The notes beneath the pieces were generated by a model that had not been told where the DNA came from, did no database searches, and worked only from the letters and a program-made list of their open reading frames with translations. From Saccharopolyspora flava (lineage in GTDB: Bacteria > Actinomycetota > Actinomycetes > Mycobacteriales > Pseudonocardiaceae), in assembly GCF_900116135.1 (NCBI RefSeq), contig NZ_FOZX01000003.1, forward strand, positions 186,001 to 250,000: a stretch of 64,000 nucleotides of DNA, written 5' to 3'. Made by a program: the position numbers and the translations under genes. Of the stretch, positions 16,034-25,848 are shown piece after piece (the stretch's first letter is position 1; every line of letters begins with the position of its first letter).

Positions 16034-17593
16034 TCAGCCGCGGCGCAGCAGCAGGTCCAGGTCGTGCTGGATACCGGGGCGGCGCTGCTCGACGTTGCCG
16101 ATGCTGGACTCGAAATCGCCGATGTGGCGGGCGAGTTCGTCGACGGTGGGCAGCTCCACGAACGGCCTGCTGTCCTCGGCGGTGCGCAGCTTGTCGACCA
16201 GCTGCTGCTCGCTCCAGGACGCCGTGTGGGCGTACATCGACGAGCGGGTGCGGCCGTCCGCGGTGAGCGCCGACAGGATCGCCCAGCAGGCGAGCTCGCC
16301 GATCTGACCGGCCAGGATGTGCCGCTGCTGGCCACCGGTGGTCGTGGTGGTGGTCAGCTTGTCGATGCGGGAGATGTACTCGGCCAGCTTCGGGTCCACG
16401 TCGAACTCGTCGAAGATCGACAGGAACTGCTGCGGCTGCTTGAGCACCATCGAGCCCAGGTAGACCGTGATGGCCTCGGTGGTGCCCTCGAAGATCCGGA
16501 ACAGCCGGTAGTCCCGGTAGAACTGGCCGACGACGTTGGTGTCGACGAAACCGCGGGCGCCCAGCAGCTGCACGCAGCGGTCCACGACCTGCCACATCAG
16601 CTCGCAGCCCAGGATCTTGGCCGCGAAGTAGAACGGCTCGGGCACCTCGCGGCCGGCGTCGAGCCGGTCGGCGATGTGCTCGACCAGCGTCTCCACCGCC
16701 TGCACGGCCGCCACCGATTCGGCGATGACCTGCTGGATCCGCCCGTTCTCGGCGAGGTTTCCGGTGGCGACCTCGCGGCGGCGGGCGAAGCGCTGGGTCA
16801 TCTCCAGCGCCCGCATCGCCGCGCCGAGCGCGCCGGTGGCCAGCATCAGCCTGCCCCGGGTGAACGCGGTCTTGGCCGCGAGCAGGCCCTTGCCCTCCTC
16901 GCCGAGCAGGCTCTCCGCCGGGACGTGCAGGTTCTCCAGGCTGAGGCTGTTCTGCGGCACGGCCTTGAGGCCGAGGGTGACGACCTCGGGCCCGCGCACG
17001 AAACCGGGCGTCGCGGTGTCGACGAGGAAACCGGTGATCCCGGCGTCCTGGCCGTGCTCGTCGGTCAGCCGCGCGAAGAGGTTCACGTAATTCGCGTCGG
17101 CGCCCAGCGAGATCCACTGCTTGCCGCCGTTGATGACGTAGGAACCGTCGGGCCGCTTGGTAGCCGTGCTGGTGATGGCCCGGACGTTCGAGCCCATGCT
17201 CGGTTCGCTGATCGCGCTGGTCACGAGTCTGCGGCCCTGCGCCAGCTCGGGCAGCACGGCCGCGCGCACGTCCTCCCGGGCGAACTCCTGGATGGGCGGG
17301 ACGCCGAGGGTGTTGTGCACCGCGAGCAGGATGAGCAGGTTGCAGTCGATGGCTCCGGCCTGCCGCCACACCTTGGTGGTGTCGGAATGCGAGAGTTCTC
17401 GTCCCTGGTACTGCTGGGGGATCTGCAGGCCGAACAGCCCGGCCTGGGCGAGATCGGGGATCAGCGACAAATGGAAACCGCGCCGTTCATCCATTCGTCG
17501 AGAGTCGAGCTGCTCCCTGCTGTACCTGCGCAGGAAATCGAGCATCTCCGACACCGCGCCGGGGCGCGCGGAACCGATATTGGTCGACTCCAT
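16034..17593 (-). CDS. Acyl-CoA dehydrogenase family protein, 519 residues
   Basis: The ATG at 17593 is preceded by AGGAAGGA. The N-terminal half has the acyl-CoA dehydrogenase fold with SAISEPSMGSNVRA and GGKQWISLGADANYV. The middle domain and C-terminal helices hold RLFRIFEGTTEAI, whose Glu is in the place of the catalytic base. The C-terminus extends about 120 residues beyond the usual 390, with a second helical region, as in the long actinomycete members found with lipid or polyketide genes. It is a single gene facing the conservon, so its substrate cannot be deduced from context. Confidence 0.88.
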   Translation of the reverse strand: MESTNIGSARPGAVSEMLDFLRRYSREQLDSRRMDERRGFHLSLIPDLAQAGLFGLQIPQQYQGRELSHSDTTKVWRQAGAIDCNLLILLAVHNTLGVPPIQEFAREDVRAAVLPELAQGRRLVTSAISEPSMGSNVRAITSTATKRPDGSYVINGGKQWISLGADANYVNLFARLTDEHGQDAGITGFLVDTATPGFVRGPEVVTLGLKAVPQNSLSLENLHVPAESLLGEEGKGLLAAKTAFTRGRLMLATGALGAAMRALEMTQRFARRREVATGNLAENGRIQQVIAESVAAVQAVETLVEHIADRLDAGREVPEPFYFAAKILGCELMWQVVDRCVQLLGARGFVDTNVVGQFYRDYRLFRIFEGTTEAITVYLGSMVLKQPQQFLSIFDEFDVDPKLAEYISRIDKLTTTTTTGGQQRHILAGQIGELACWAILSALTADGRTRSSMYAHTASWSEQQLVDKLRTAEDSRPFVELPTVDELARHIGDFESSIGNVEQRRPGIQHDLDLLLRRG

Positions 17594-18260
17594 TCCGATA
17601 GGTCCTTCCTGGAAAGGCTCTCGCGAGGGGGTTCGCGAAGGGGGTGTTCGCGGCGCGAGCGAAACGACGAACCGGCCGCGCACCGGCAATTCGGTGCGGG
17701 TGGATAACCGCGTTCGTCATCTCATTCGTGCCGTTGAGCGGAATGAGGCGTCCCGTCTTCGGGCATGCTCGGTCACCGGTATGAGCAGTGGGGGTGCCGC
17801 GTCGCGCCTGCGGCGTCGCTCGACCGGGGAGAGGGGAAGGGCATGCCGTCAGCAATGGGGATGTCGGGGTCGCCTCGTCCTGCCGGGTTCACGCCGTGCG
17901 AGCTCGCTCTCTGCCCGGTCCGGTCGCAGGTCCTCGGAGGGAACGAGGTCGTGACCAGAGGCCGGGATCCATCTCGAAAAACTCCGTTTCTTGCACGAGC
18001 CCGCAGCGTCCACGTGAGCACAGCAGGAGAGCGAAATTACCCTAACTCGGCAGAACGGGGTACCACCTTTTCGGTGAGCCAACTGACGGACTGTAATCGT
18101 GGCTGGTCGGCTCGAAGCGGCGTCCTGTGAGCAATTCGACGGAACGGTTGAGCGGATTCTCAGGAAACGGAGTCCTCTGTGGACCAGAACCGGAATTGTC
18201 CGAGGTCAGGACGAGAACTCGGCGGTAAGGAGGAACACCGTTCGGGTACTCGCGAGTAAA
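17594..18260. other. 667-bp gene-free stretch
   Basis: No frame here has convincing codon bias, start and length. The right half has lower GC than the neighbours. It contains the promoter of the leftward acyl-CoA dehydrogenase gene and the tail of the uvrB transcription unit. I see no RNA gene, riboswitch or repeat. Confidence 0.5.
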
Positions 18261-18300
18261 GCGGCGCGGAAGCCGAGACCTTGATCACCTTCCGCGCCGC
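18261..18300 (-). terminator. Terminator of uvrB
   Basis: A 12-bp stem (GCGGCGCGGAAG with CTTCCGCGCCGC) surrounds a 16-base loop. On the minus strand it is followed by TTTACTCG. It is five bases past the uvrB stop. Confidence 0.75.
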
Positions 18301-18304
18301 GCGC

Positions 18305-20476
18305 TCACTCGATGCCCGCGGCGTCCATGCCGCGGATCTCCTTCTTCAGGTCCGCGATCTCGTCGCGCAGCCGGGCCGCGAGCTCGAACTGCAGCTCCCG
18401 CGCCGCGTTCATCATCTGGTCGTTGAGCTGCTGCACCAGATCGGCCATCTCGGCGCGCGGCATCGACGAGATGTCGCGCTCCTCCAGCAACCCGGCGCTG
18501 GCCACGGCCTCGCCCGTGGGCTTCTTGCCGCGCGAGGTGTTGCGGCCCGAACCGCCCACCGACACCGTCTCCTCGGTGTCCTCGGCCTCGCTGTAGACCC
18601 GGTCGAGGATGTCGGCGATCTTCTTGCGCAGCGGCTGCGGATCGATGCCGCGTTCCTCGTTGTAGGCGATCTGCTTGGCGCGACGCCGGTTGGTCTCGTC
18701 GATGGCGTGCTGCATCGAGTCGGTGACCCGGTCGGCGTACATGTGCACCTGGCCGGAGACGTTGCGCGCCGCACGACCGATGGTCTGCACCAAAGACGTT
18801 CCGGAGCGCAGGAACCCCTCCTTGTCAGCGTCCAGGATGGACACCAGCGAGACCTCCGGCAGGTCCAGACCTTCGCGCAGCAGGTTGATGCCGATGAGCA
18901 CGTCGTACTCGCCGAGCCGCAGCTGCCGCAGCAGCTCCACCCGGCGCAACGTGTCGACCTCGGAGTGCAGGTAGCGCACCCGGATGCCCAGCTCCAGCAG
19001 GTAGTCGGTGAGGTCCTCGGCCATCTTCTTGGTCAGCGTCGTCACCAGCACCCGCTCGTCGCGCTCGGAGCGCTCGCGGATCTCGTGCACCAGGTCGTCG
19101 ATCTGGCCCTCGGTGGGCTTGACGATGACCTCGGGGTCGACCAGCCCGGTCGGGCGGATGACCTGCTCGACGAACTCGCCGCCGGCCTGCGCCATCTCGT
19201 AGGGGCCGGGCGTGGCCGACAGGTAGACGCTCTGGCCGATGCGGTCGGAGAACTCCTCGAAGGTCAGCGGCCGGTTGTCCAGCGCGCTCGGCAGCCGGAA
19301 GCCGTGCTCGACCAGCGTGCGCTTGCGGGAGGCGTCGCCCTCGTACATGCCGCCGATCTGCGGGACCGTCACGTGCGACTCGTCGACGATGAGCAGGAAG
19401 TCGTCCGGGAAGTAGTCGATCAGCGTCGCCGGGGCCGACCCGGCCTCGCGGCCGTCGATGTGCCGCGAGTAGTTCTCGATGCCGGAGCAGAAGCCGACCT
19501 GGCGCATCATCTCGATGTCGTACTGGGTGCGCATCCGCAGCCGCTGAGCTTCGAGGAGCTTGTTCTGCTTCTCCATCCGGTCCAGCTGCTCCTCCAGCTC
19601 CCCCTCGATGGCCCGGATCGCCTTGTCCATCCGGTCGGGTCCCGCCACGTAGTGGGTGGCCGGGAAGATCCGCAGCTCCTGCACCTCGCGGACGATCTCG
19701 CCGGTCATCGGGTGCAGGTAGTGCAGCCGGTCGATCTCGTCGCCGAAGAACTCCACCCGCACCGCCAGCTCCTCGTAGGCGGGGATGATCTCGACGGTGT
19801 CGCCGCGCACCCGGAAGGTGCCGCGGGCGAAGGCGATGTCGTTGCGGCTGTACTGCACGTCGACCAGCGCGCGCAGGAACACGTCGCGGTCGATCTCGCC
19901 GCCGACCTGCAGCGGGATCGCGCGGTCGAGGTAGGACTGCGGCGTGCCCAGGCCGTAGATGCAGGACACCGACGAGACCACCACGCAGTCGCGGCGCGAG
20001 AGCAGGTTGGACGTCGCCGAGTGGCGCAGCCGCTCGACGTCCTCGTTGATCGAGGAGTCCTTCTCGATGTAGGTGTCGGTCTGCGGGACGTAGGCCTCGG
20101 GCTGGTAGTAGTCGTAGTAGCTGACGAAGTACTCCACGGCGTTGTCCGGGAAGAACCCGCGCAGCTCGTTGGCCATCTGGGCGGCCAGCGTCTTGTTCGG
20201 CTCCAGCACCAGCGTGGGCCGCTGCACCCGCTCGATCAGCCAGGCCGTGGTCGCCGACTTGCCGGTACCGGTGGCGCCGAGCAGGACCACGTCCTTCTCG
20301 CCGTTGTTGATCCGCCGCTCCAGGTCCTGGATCGCCTGCGGCTGGTCGCCTGCCGGCTCGTAGTCGCTGACCACGCGGAAGGTGCCGTCGGCGCGCGGGA
20401 TGTCGCTGACGGGTCGGAACTCGGAGTGCGCCAGCACGGAGTCGTCGAGTGCGGGGCGCTCAGTCGCGAAAGCCAC
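18305..20476 (-). CDS. uvrB: UvrABC excinuclease subunit B
   Basis: The 723-residue helicase-like damage verifier of nucleotide excision repair. Walker A is [11 protein letters not shown], the beta-hairpin region is [14 protein letters not shown], and DEAD-type motif II reads [10 protein letters not shown]. Motif VI lies around QTIGRAARN, and a UVR domain ends the protein ([20 protein letters not shown]) for UvrA/UvrC contacts. I chose the GTG at 20476 because homologues begin with (M/V)AFATE..L.HSEFRPV; a longer frame starts at 20509. The gene is alone on this strand with its own terminator. Confidence 0.97.
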   Translation of the reverse strand: MAFATERPALDDSVLAHSEFRPVSDIPRADGTFRVVSDYEPAGDQPQAIQDLERRINNGEKDVVLLGATGTGKSATTAWLIERVQRPTLVLEPNKTLAAQMANELRGFFPDNAVEYFVSYYDYYQPEAYVPQTDTYIEKDSSINEDVERLRHSATSNLLSRRDCVVVSSVSCIYGLGTPQSYLDRAIPLQVGGEIDRDVFLRALVDVQYSRNDIAFARGTFRVRGDTVEIIPAYEELAVRVEFFGDEIDRLHYLHPMTGEIVREVQELRIFPATHYVAGPDRMDKAIRAIEGELEEQLDRMEKQNKLLEAQRLRMRTQYDIEMMRQVGFCSGIENYSRHIDGREAGSAPATLIDYFPDDFLLIVDESHVTVPQIGGMYEGDASRKRTLVEHGFRLPSALDNRPLTFEEFSDRIGQSVYLSATPGPYEMAQAGGEFVEQVIRPTGLVDPEVIVKPTEGQIDDLVHEIRERSERDERVLVTTLTKKMAEDLTDYLLELGIRVRYLHSEVDTLRRVELLRQLRLGEYDVLIGINLLREGLDLPEVSLVSILDADKEGFLRSGTSLVQTIGRAARNVSGQVHMYADRVTDSMQHAIDETNRRRAKQIAYNEERGIDPQPLRKKIADILDRVYSEAEDTEETVSVGGSGRNTSRGKKPTGEAVASAGLLEERDISSMPRAEMADLVQQLNDQMMNAARELQFELAARLRDEIADLKKEIRGMDAAGIE

Positions 20477-20670
20477 GGCACCCAGCGTACGAGCCACCCC
20501 CGACATCATGTCGCGTCACGGGGTGCTTTCCGAGCCCGGAAGGCGGACAATGGTCTGCGTCACCGGCCCCGACCGATGGGAGGTGACCTGCGAACAGTGG
20601 TAGAGAGATCAGCGGGCGCGGCGGGCTTCGAACGTCGCGCCCGCCTCGTGCGCGAGCTTAGAGTGGTCGG

Positions 20671-21267
20671 GTGACCACTCAGCGGGAGATCGCCGAGAGC
20701 CTGGGACTGCCCGTGCACCCGCCGAAGACCGAGGTCTTCGACCTGGCGGAGGGCACCAACACCGACCCCAAGGGCCACGTCCGCACCGTGAGCCGCTTCC
20801 ACCTCGAGCCCTTCGGGCTCTACATCGCCCGGCCGATGCCCGGTCACCCCCGGCTGGCCGCGCTGGAGTCGTGGCTGCTGCCCGCGCTCGGGCTGCGGGT
20901 GTCGCGATTCCACCGGCACCCGGGTCACGAGCGGGACCTCGATTACTACCTGGATCTGGTCGACGTGGAAACGGGTGAGAACCGGTGGCGAACCGTCGAC
21001 CACTACCTCGATCTGGAAGTGCGCCAGAACCGCGACGTGGAACTGCTCGACGTCGATGAATTCGTGCTCGCGGTGCACGCGGAACTGCTCGATCCGGAAA
21101 CCGCGGAACGCGCGATGCGACGCGCCTGCGCGGCCGTGGAAGGCCTCGCCCGCTGCGGCTACGACCTGCCGAAGTGGTTGCGCGACAACGACATCGAGCT
21201 GTCGTGGGACGCGCAACCGATCAAAGGTCCCGTACCCGAGCCGCGTTCGCTACCGCCATCGGAGTGA
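20671..21267 (+). CDS. DUF402 domain protein
   Basis: This 198-residue soluble protein has the DUF402 core (YYLDLVDVETGENRWRTVDHYLDLEV, then DVDEFVLAVHAELLDPETAE). Members with solved function are nucleoside-diphosphate or phosphonate-linked phosphatases such as FomD, which use this acidic cluster to bind metals. The acidic residues are present here, so activity is plausible. The GTG start has only a weak upstream GAG. It is followed by a related gene. Confidence 0.85.
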   Translation: MTTQREIAESLGLPVHPPKTEVFDLAEGTNTDPKGHVRTVSRFHLEPFGLYIARPMPGHPRLAALESWLLPALGLRVSRFHRHPGHERDLDYYLDLVDVETGENRWRTVDHYLDLEVRQNRDVELLDVDEFVLAVHAELLDPETAERAMRRACAAVEGLARCGYDLPKWLRDNDIELSWDAQPIKGPVPEPRSLPPSE

Positions 21268-21383
21268 TCTCCGAACCCGTTTCCTCCGCTATTCCCGGAA
21301 CGGATCGTCGTGTGCGGAAAAGTTATGTTAAGAACCGGTACTGATGATCACGTTTCCACTTTTCCCGGCTACTCTCTGACGCT

Positions 21384-21881
21384 GTGAGCGCTGCGATTTC
21401 CCCCACGTTGATGGAAGTCATCGATCTCTTCAGCTCGCAGCGCAGGCGCCCGACCGGCCAGGTGCACCGGCTGGAGGTCTGCCACGTGGAGCGGTGGGGT
21501 CTGGCCGTGGAGTGCCCGACCCCGGACCACGACGTGGAGATCACCTGGCTGCTGGCCGACCTGGGCCTGCGCCTGACGCGGCTGCGGCCCCGCAACCGGC
21601 ACTCGCTGCCCGGCCCGAGCACGCTCACCGCGGTCACCATCCACCGCGACACCCGCTCCTGGGCCACCGCCGACCTGCTGCTGAGCCTGGAGGTCCCGGA
21701 CGGCGGCCGGCCGCGCATCACCCGCGCCGCCGAGTTCGCCTCCGCCGTGGCCGCAGGCGCCATCCGCCCGAGCGAGGCCGACTACGCCTTCCGCACGGTC
21801 CACCGCACGCTCGACGAGATCAGCATGCACCGCTCGGTCAACCAGTGGCTCGCCTACCGAGGCATCTTCGACCCCTGGTGA
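21384..21881 (+). CDS. DUF402-like protein, divergent paralogue of the upstream gene
   Basis: This protein of 165 residues aligns with its neighbour over the second half: LLLSLEVPDGGRPRITRAAE against HYLDLEVRQNRDVELLDVDE, followed by a similar AxxxGxIxPxxA helix. Several acidic residues of the DUF402 metal site are replaced (Arg-Ala-Ala where Asp-Val-Asp is expected), so it may be catalytically dead. A GTG start is used. I infer a tandem duplication followed by divergence. Confidence 0.7.
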   Translation: MSAAISPTLMEVIDLFSSQRRRPTGQVHRLEVCHVERWGLAVECPTPDHDVEITWLLADLGLRLTRLRPRNRHSLPGPSTLTAVTIHRDTRSWATADLLLSLEVPDGGRPRITRAAEFASAVAAGAIRPSEADYAFRTVHRTLDEISMHRSVNQWLAYRGIFDPW

Positions 21882-21925
21882 GTTGAGGACTTGCTGCTCG
21901 GCGGTGCATGAACGAGCGCGAGCGC

Positions 21926-22579
21926 TCACCGCTGCGGGGGTGTGCCGTCGAGGCGGATGAGGCGTCGTTCGACGGCGGCGTTGACCGCGGCCACGCGGCT
22001 GTCGACGCCGAGCTTGGTGTAGATGTGCACCAGGTGGGTCTTGACCGTGGCCTCGCTGATGAACAGCCGCCTGGCCAGGTCCCGGTTGCCCAAGCCCTGC
22101 GCGAGCAGCTCCAGGATCTCGACCTCGCGGTCGCTGAGCGCCTGCTCCGGTGACCTGCTGCGCCGCAGCAGGCGGGAGGCGATCTCCGGCGACAGCGTCG
22201 TCTGGCCGCGCGCGGCGGAGCGGATCGCCTGGAACAGCTCCTCCGGCGGCCCGGCCTTGAGCAGGTAGCCGGTGGCGCCCGCGTCGATCGCGCGGTTGAT
22301 GTCGGTGTCGGCGTCGTAGGTGGTCAGCACCAGCACCTGCGGCGGGTCCTCCAGCGCGCGCAGCCTCCGGGTGGCCTCGACCCCGTCGACGCCGTCGCCC
22401 AGCTGCAAGTCCATCAGCACCACGTCGGGGCGGTGGGCACCGGCCAGCCGCACGGCCTCGCCGGCGGTGCGCGCCTCGCCGACGAACTCGACGCCCTCGT
22501 CCCCGCCGAGCAGCGCCCGCAGCCCAGCGCGCACCACGGCGTGGTCGTCGACCACGATCACCCGCACCCGCTCCGTCAC
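21926..22579 (-). CDS. NarL/LuxR-type response regulator, SenR-like
   Basis: The 217-residue regulator has a receiver domain (VIVVDDHAVVRAG; phospho-acceptor Asp in VLMDLQLGDG; Lys in GYLLKAG) and a LuxR-type HTH at about 150-210 (LSDREVEILELLAQGLGN, ATVKTHLVHIYTKLG). A GGAGGTG precedes the GTG start at 22579, which overlaps the kinase stop by four bases. It should be the partner of that kinase. With the adjacent HbpS-like gene, the set resembles the Streptomyces reticuli SenR/SenS/HbpS redox-sensing system. Confidence 0.9.
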   Translation of the reverse strand: MTERVRVIVVDDHAVVRAGLRALLGGDEGVEFVGEARTAGEAVRLAGAHRPDVVLMDLQLGDGVDGVEATRRLRALEDPPQVLVLTTYDADTDINRAIDAGATGYLLKAGPPEELFQAIRSAARGQTTLSPEIASRLLRRSRSPEQALSDREVEILELLAQGLGNRDLARRLFISEATVKTHLVHIYTKLGVDSRVAAVNAAVERRLIRLDGTPPQR

Positions 22580-23733
22580 GAAGCACCTCCCAGCGGCAAG
22601 GTCACCGCGACGGCCGTGCCCTCGCCCGCTCCGCTCTCCACCACCAGCGTGCCGCCGCGCTGCTCGGCCCGCGCGCGCATCCCGCCGAGCCCGAACCCGC
22701 GTCCCGCGCCGTGCGGCGGGTTCGCCGGGTCGAAGCCGATCCCGTCGTCGCGGACGTCGAGGCTGACCTCGTCGTCGAGGTAGGACAGCGTCACGCCGAC
22801 CGCGCGGGCACCGCTGTGCTCGCGGACGTTGGCCAGCGCGCCCTGCGCGACGCGCAGCAGCACCGCGTCGTCGTCCGCACCGGTGGGCAGCGGGTCGCCG
22901 ACGACGTCGAAGCGCACCTCGAGACCGGACTCCGCGGCGGTGCGGTCGGCCAGCGCCCGCAGCGCCTCCGGCAGCGATCGGCGTTCCAGCTCCGCCGGGG
23001 GCAGCCCGCGCACGAACCGGCGCGCCTCCTCCAGGTCGTGCTCGGCGATCTCGCCCGCCCGCCGCACGTTGCCGTCGGCGTTGCCGGAGCGCTCGGCGGC
23101 CTGCAGCAGCATCCGGATGCTCGACAGGCCTTGGGCGAGGGTGTCGTGGATCTCGCGAGCCAGCCGCTCGCGCTCGGAGCTGATGCCCGCCCGGTGCTCG
23201 GCCTCGGCCAGCTCGCCGCGGGTGCGCACCAGCTCCTCGATGAGCCGCCGGCGTCGCTCGCTCTCCCGGCGCAGCTCCAGGAACACCGCGGTGGCCATGG
23301 TGGCGACCGCGATCGGCACCAGGATCGAGATCAGCTCGACGCGCTCGGCGATCCGCAGCTGCGCGAAGATCACCGCGGCGGTCAGCAGCACGACCGCGAT
23401 GATCAGCGGTGTCGGTTTCAGCACCCGCAGGCAGACGAAGAACAGCGGCACCGCGCACCACCCGAAGCTGGGCGCCACCAGCACCAGCGCGCACCACACG
23501 ACCACGACCGCGCCCACCCAGGCCGGCCGCAGGTGCGCGCTGCGCTCCCAGAAGGCGATGCCGACGGCGTAGACCACGATCAGCGCCACCGACAGGCCCA
23601 GCACCAGCGGCGTGAGCCGGGCCAGGCCGTGCGCGTCGACGAAGCGCGAGGCCGAGGCGGCCAGCAGCACGAAGAACCCCGCGTGCATCGCGCGGTACAG
23701 CCACCCGCCTGGGGGTGCGGTCTCGTCGGTCAC
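22576..23733 (-). CDS. Sensor histidine kinase of the HisKA_3 family, SenS-like
   Basis: About 385 residues from the GTG at 23733, which has AGGAG upstream. The N-terminal half has five to six hydrophobic segments with only short outside loops. A coiled linker (ELRRESERRRRLIEELV) leads to the dimerisation domain with acceptor His in LAREIHDTLAQGLSSI. The HATPase domain holds ANVREHSGA and VRDDGIGFDP. SenS of Streptomyces also has five membrane spans and lacks a large sensor domain, because it senses through the extracellular protein HbpS. A divergent HbpS-like gene lies 200 bases away. Confidence 0.9.
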   Translation of the reverse strand: MTDETAPPGGWLYRAMHAGFFVLLAASASRFVDAHGLARLTPLVLGLSVALIVVYAVGIAFWERSAHLRPAWVGAVVVVWCALVLVAPSFGWCAVPLFFVCLRVLKPTPLIIAVVLLTAAVIFAQLRIAERVELISILVPIAVATMATAVFLELRRESERRRRLIEELVRTRGELAEAEHRAGISSERERLAREIHDTLAQGLSSIRMLLQAAERSGNADGNVRRAGEIAEHDLEEARRFVRGLPPAELERRSLPEALRALADRTAAESGLEVRFDVVGDPLPTGADDDAVLLRVAQGALANVREHSGARAVGVTLSYLDDEVSLDVRDDGIGFDPANPPHGAGRGFGLGGMRARAEQRGGTLVVESGAGEGTAVAVTLPLGGAS

Positions 23734-23933
23734 CGGGCTCCTCTCGGCCACTCCGAAGGCTGACACGCCCACGAATACGTCGCGCGCCGCCCTGCGGCAT
23801 CAACTGATCGGTTGATCCGGGATCAACCGCCCGACGCCGGGGAACGCACCGCCGGATCGACGTCGCGGGTCGTCCCGGCGCCGAAGCTGGAAGCACAACG
23901 CAGGAACGCATCACCGAGCAGGGAGCCCTCATC

Positions 23934-24464
23934 GTGAACACCCGCACCCGCGCCGTCGTCGGCGCCCTCGTCGGCATCGGCCTCCTCGGCGGAGCCACCG
24001 GCTTGACCGTCGCCCAGGCCGACCCGGCCCCGCAGCCCCGCCCGGCGGCCGTCGTCCAGCAGCAGGTCCTCAGCGCCGACGCCGCGATCAAGGCCGCCCA
24101 AGCCGCTCTGGACGCCGCCGAGGCCAAGGGCCAGCACGTCACCGTCTCGATCGTCGACCGCGCGGGCAACGAGCGCGTGCAGCTGACCGGCGACGGCGCG
24201 GGCCCGCAGAGCTTCGAGTCCGCCGAGCGCAAGGCCTACACCGCCGTCGCCTGGGGCAAGCCCACCTCCGAGCTGGGCGAGCAGGCCGGCGGCCAGGGCG
24301 CCACGCTGCGCGACATCCCCGGCACCCTGTTCCTCGCAGGCGGTGTCCCGGTCAGCGCCGGCTCCCCGATCGCGGGCATCGGCGTCGCGGGAGCTCCCAG
24401 CGGCGACATGGACGAGCAGTTCGCCCGGGCCGGGCTGCAGGCCATCCAGGCCGAGCTGCGCTGA
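23934..24464 (+). CDS. Secreted HbpS/GlcG-like haem-binding protein
   Basis: The 176-residue protein has an N-terminal signal peptide (RTRAVVGALVGIGLLGGATG, cleavage likely near AQA/DP) and a DUF336/GlcG-HbpS domain at about 45-175 (ALDAAEAKGQHVTVSIVDRA; ESAERKAYTAVAWGKPT; GGVPVSAGSPIAGIGVAGA). HbpS of Streptomyces reticuli binds haem and iron outside the cell and switches its partner kinase SenS under oxidative stress. Divergence from a SenS/SenR-like pair strongly supports the same role. The GTG start has only a weak upstream GGGAG. A strong hairpin follows the stop. Confidence 0.88.
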   Translation: MNTRTRAVVGALVGIGLLGGATGLTVAQADPAPQPRPAAVVQQQVLSADAAIKAAQAALDAAEAKGQHVTVSIVDRAGNERVQLTGDGAGPQSFESAERKAYTAVAWGKPTSELGEQAGGQGATLRDIPGTLFLAGGVPVSAGSPIAGIGVAGAPSGDMDEQFARAGLQAIQAELR

Positions 24465-24478
24465 GCCCCGGAGACGGA

Positions 24479-24513
24479 CGAACCCCGGTATTCGCGAGGA
24501 ATACCGGGGTTCG
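24479..24513. terminator. Bidirectional terminator after the HbpS-like gene
   Basis: CGAACCCCGGTATTC and its complement enclose a GCGAG loop. The arms use the same AACCCCGGTATTCG word as the palindrome cluster at 5737-5832. It lies between convergent genes and can serve both. Confidence 0.8.
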
Positions 24514-24524
24514 CGCTCTCGGCG

Positions 24525-25712
24525 TCAGGGGGTGTGGCCGGTGGAGTCCGCCCAGGCGAGGGCCTTGGGGAGGTTGTCGGCGAACCAGGGTTCCTTGGCC
24601 AGGGCGTAGGCCTCGTGATCGGTGTCGTCGGCGTGGGCCTCGGCGACCCGCCGCTTGAGGGCGAGGTAGCTCTCGCGAGCGGCCGGATCGGCGCGGAGCC
24701 AGGCGGGGAAGATCAGGGCGACCCGCCAGGACGCCGTGCCCTCGACGCGGACGTGCAGGTTGGCGGGCCGGCCGGGGTCGGCGGCGATGTGCAGGCGCTT
24801 GGCCCACTGCTCGGGTTCCGGCGCGAAGTCGTGGGGCGTGTCGAGCTCACCCCCGGGCACGTGCGCGAACCCCGCCTCGGTGAGCGAGTCCGCGAGCGCG
24901 TCGGCGTCGGCGAGGGTGCGGACCGTGAGCTGCAGGTCGATGACGTCCTTGGCGGGCATCGGCACCGAGGTCGAGCCGACGTGGTCGACGCGGACCGCGC
25001 GCTCCCCCGCCGCGCGCCGCACGCGGGCGATCAGCCGGCGGGCCTGGGCGGCCCACTGCGGGTCGGGATCGACGAGGGACGGCCCGAACCGCGCGGCCCG
25101 CTGCCGTCGCCGCAGGTTCTCCTCGAAGGGCACCAGCCGGTCCCGCCACAGCTCGTCGACGCGGGCCAGCAGGTCCTCGACCTGCCCGCTGTTGTCCAGC
25201 CACACGTCGGCGACCTCGCGGCGCTGCTCGTCGGTGGCCTGGGCGGCGATCCGGGCGCGGGCGTCCTGCTCGCCGAGGCCGCGGCCGACGAGCCGCTGCA
25301 CGCGGACGTCCTCGGCGGCGTCCACGATGATCACCAGGTGGTAGTTGGGCGCGTAGCCCGCCTCCACCAGCAGCGGGATGTCGTGCACCAGCACCGAGTC
25401 CGCCGGCGCCTCGGCCATCCGCCGCGCGGTCAGCTCGGCGACCTTGGGGTGCACGATCGCGTTGAGGTCCAGCCGCGACCGCTCGTCGGCGAACGCCTTC
25501 GCCGCCAGCGCGGGCCGGTCCAGCGCCCCGGACTCGTCGAGGATGCCCTCGCCGAACCGCTCGACGAGCTCGGCCAGCCCGGCGCTGCCGGGTTCGACGA
25601 CCTCCCTCGACAGGGCGTCGGCGTCGATCACCACCGCGCCGAGCTCGGCCAGCCGCCGCGCCACCGTCGACTTGCCCGATCCGATTCCTCCGGTCAAACC
25701 CACCCGCAACAT
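24525..25712 (-). CDS. coaE: Dephospho-CoA kinase fused to a GrpB/UPF0157 domain
   Basis: The 395-residue protein joins a dephospho-CoA kinase at 1-200 (P-loop GLTGGIGSGKSTVA, then VVIDADALSREVVEPG) to a UPF0157/GrpB nucleotidyltransferase-like domain at about 205-390 (VRVDHVGSTSVPMPAKDVIDLQ). It makes CoA from dephospho-CoA and ATP, the last step of CoA synthesis. The same fusion occurs in mycobacterial CoaE, where the C-terminal part was reported to help folding. The gene lies just downstream of rpsA on the same strand, as in Mycobacterium. Confidence 0.95.
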   Translation of the reverse strand: MLRVGLTGGIGSGKSTVARRLAELGAVVIDADALSREVVEPGSAGLAELVERFGEGILDESGALDRPALAAKAFADERSRLDLNAIVHPKVAELTARRMAEAPADSVLVHDIPLLVEAGYAPNYHLVIIVDAAEDVRVQRLVGRGLGEQDARARIAAQATDEQRREVADVWLDNSGQVEDLLARVDELWRDRLVPFEENLRRRQRAARFGPSLVDPDPQWAAQARRLIARVRRAAGERAVRVDHVGSTSVPMPAKDVIDLQLTVRTLADADALADSLTEAGFAHVPGGELDTPHDFAPEPEQWAKRLHIAADPGRPANLHVRVEGTASWRVALIFPAWLRADPAARESYLALKRRVAEAHADDTDHEAYALAKEPWFADNLPKALAWADSTGHTP

Positions 25713-25782
25713 GCGCTACATCCTGCCAGGCTCCGGCGCCGCGGTGAGAGCCGGTTTTGGCCCGAACCGCCCGGCAAACGCG

Positions 25783-25820
25783 GAACGGCCCCGCATCCGA
25801 GGAGGATGCGGGGCCGTTCT
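25783..25820 (-). terminator. Terminator of rpsA
   Basis: GAACGGCCCCGCATCC pairs with GGATGCGGGGCCGTTC around a GAGGA-type loop. It lies between the rpsA stop and the coaE start, so rpsA and coaE are probably separate transcripts or only partly coupled. Confidence 0.85.
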
Positions 25821-25848
25821 CAGACCTCAGCCTTCAGGCGTGAAGTGC

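Noticed and set aside
17594-18260. Possible small genes upstream of the acyl-CoA dehydrogenase gene
   Set aside because: Frames under 125 codons, overlapping on both strands, no family resemblance or start signal.
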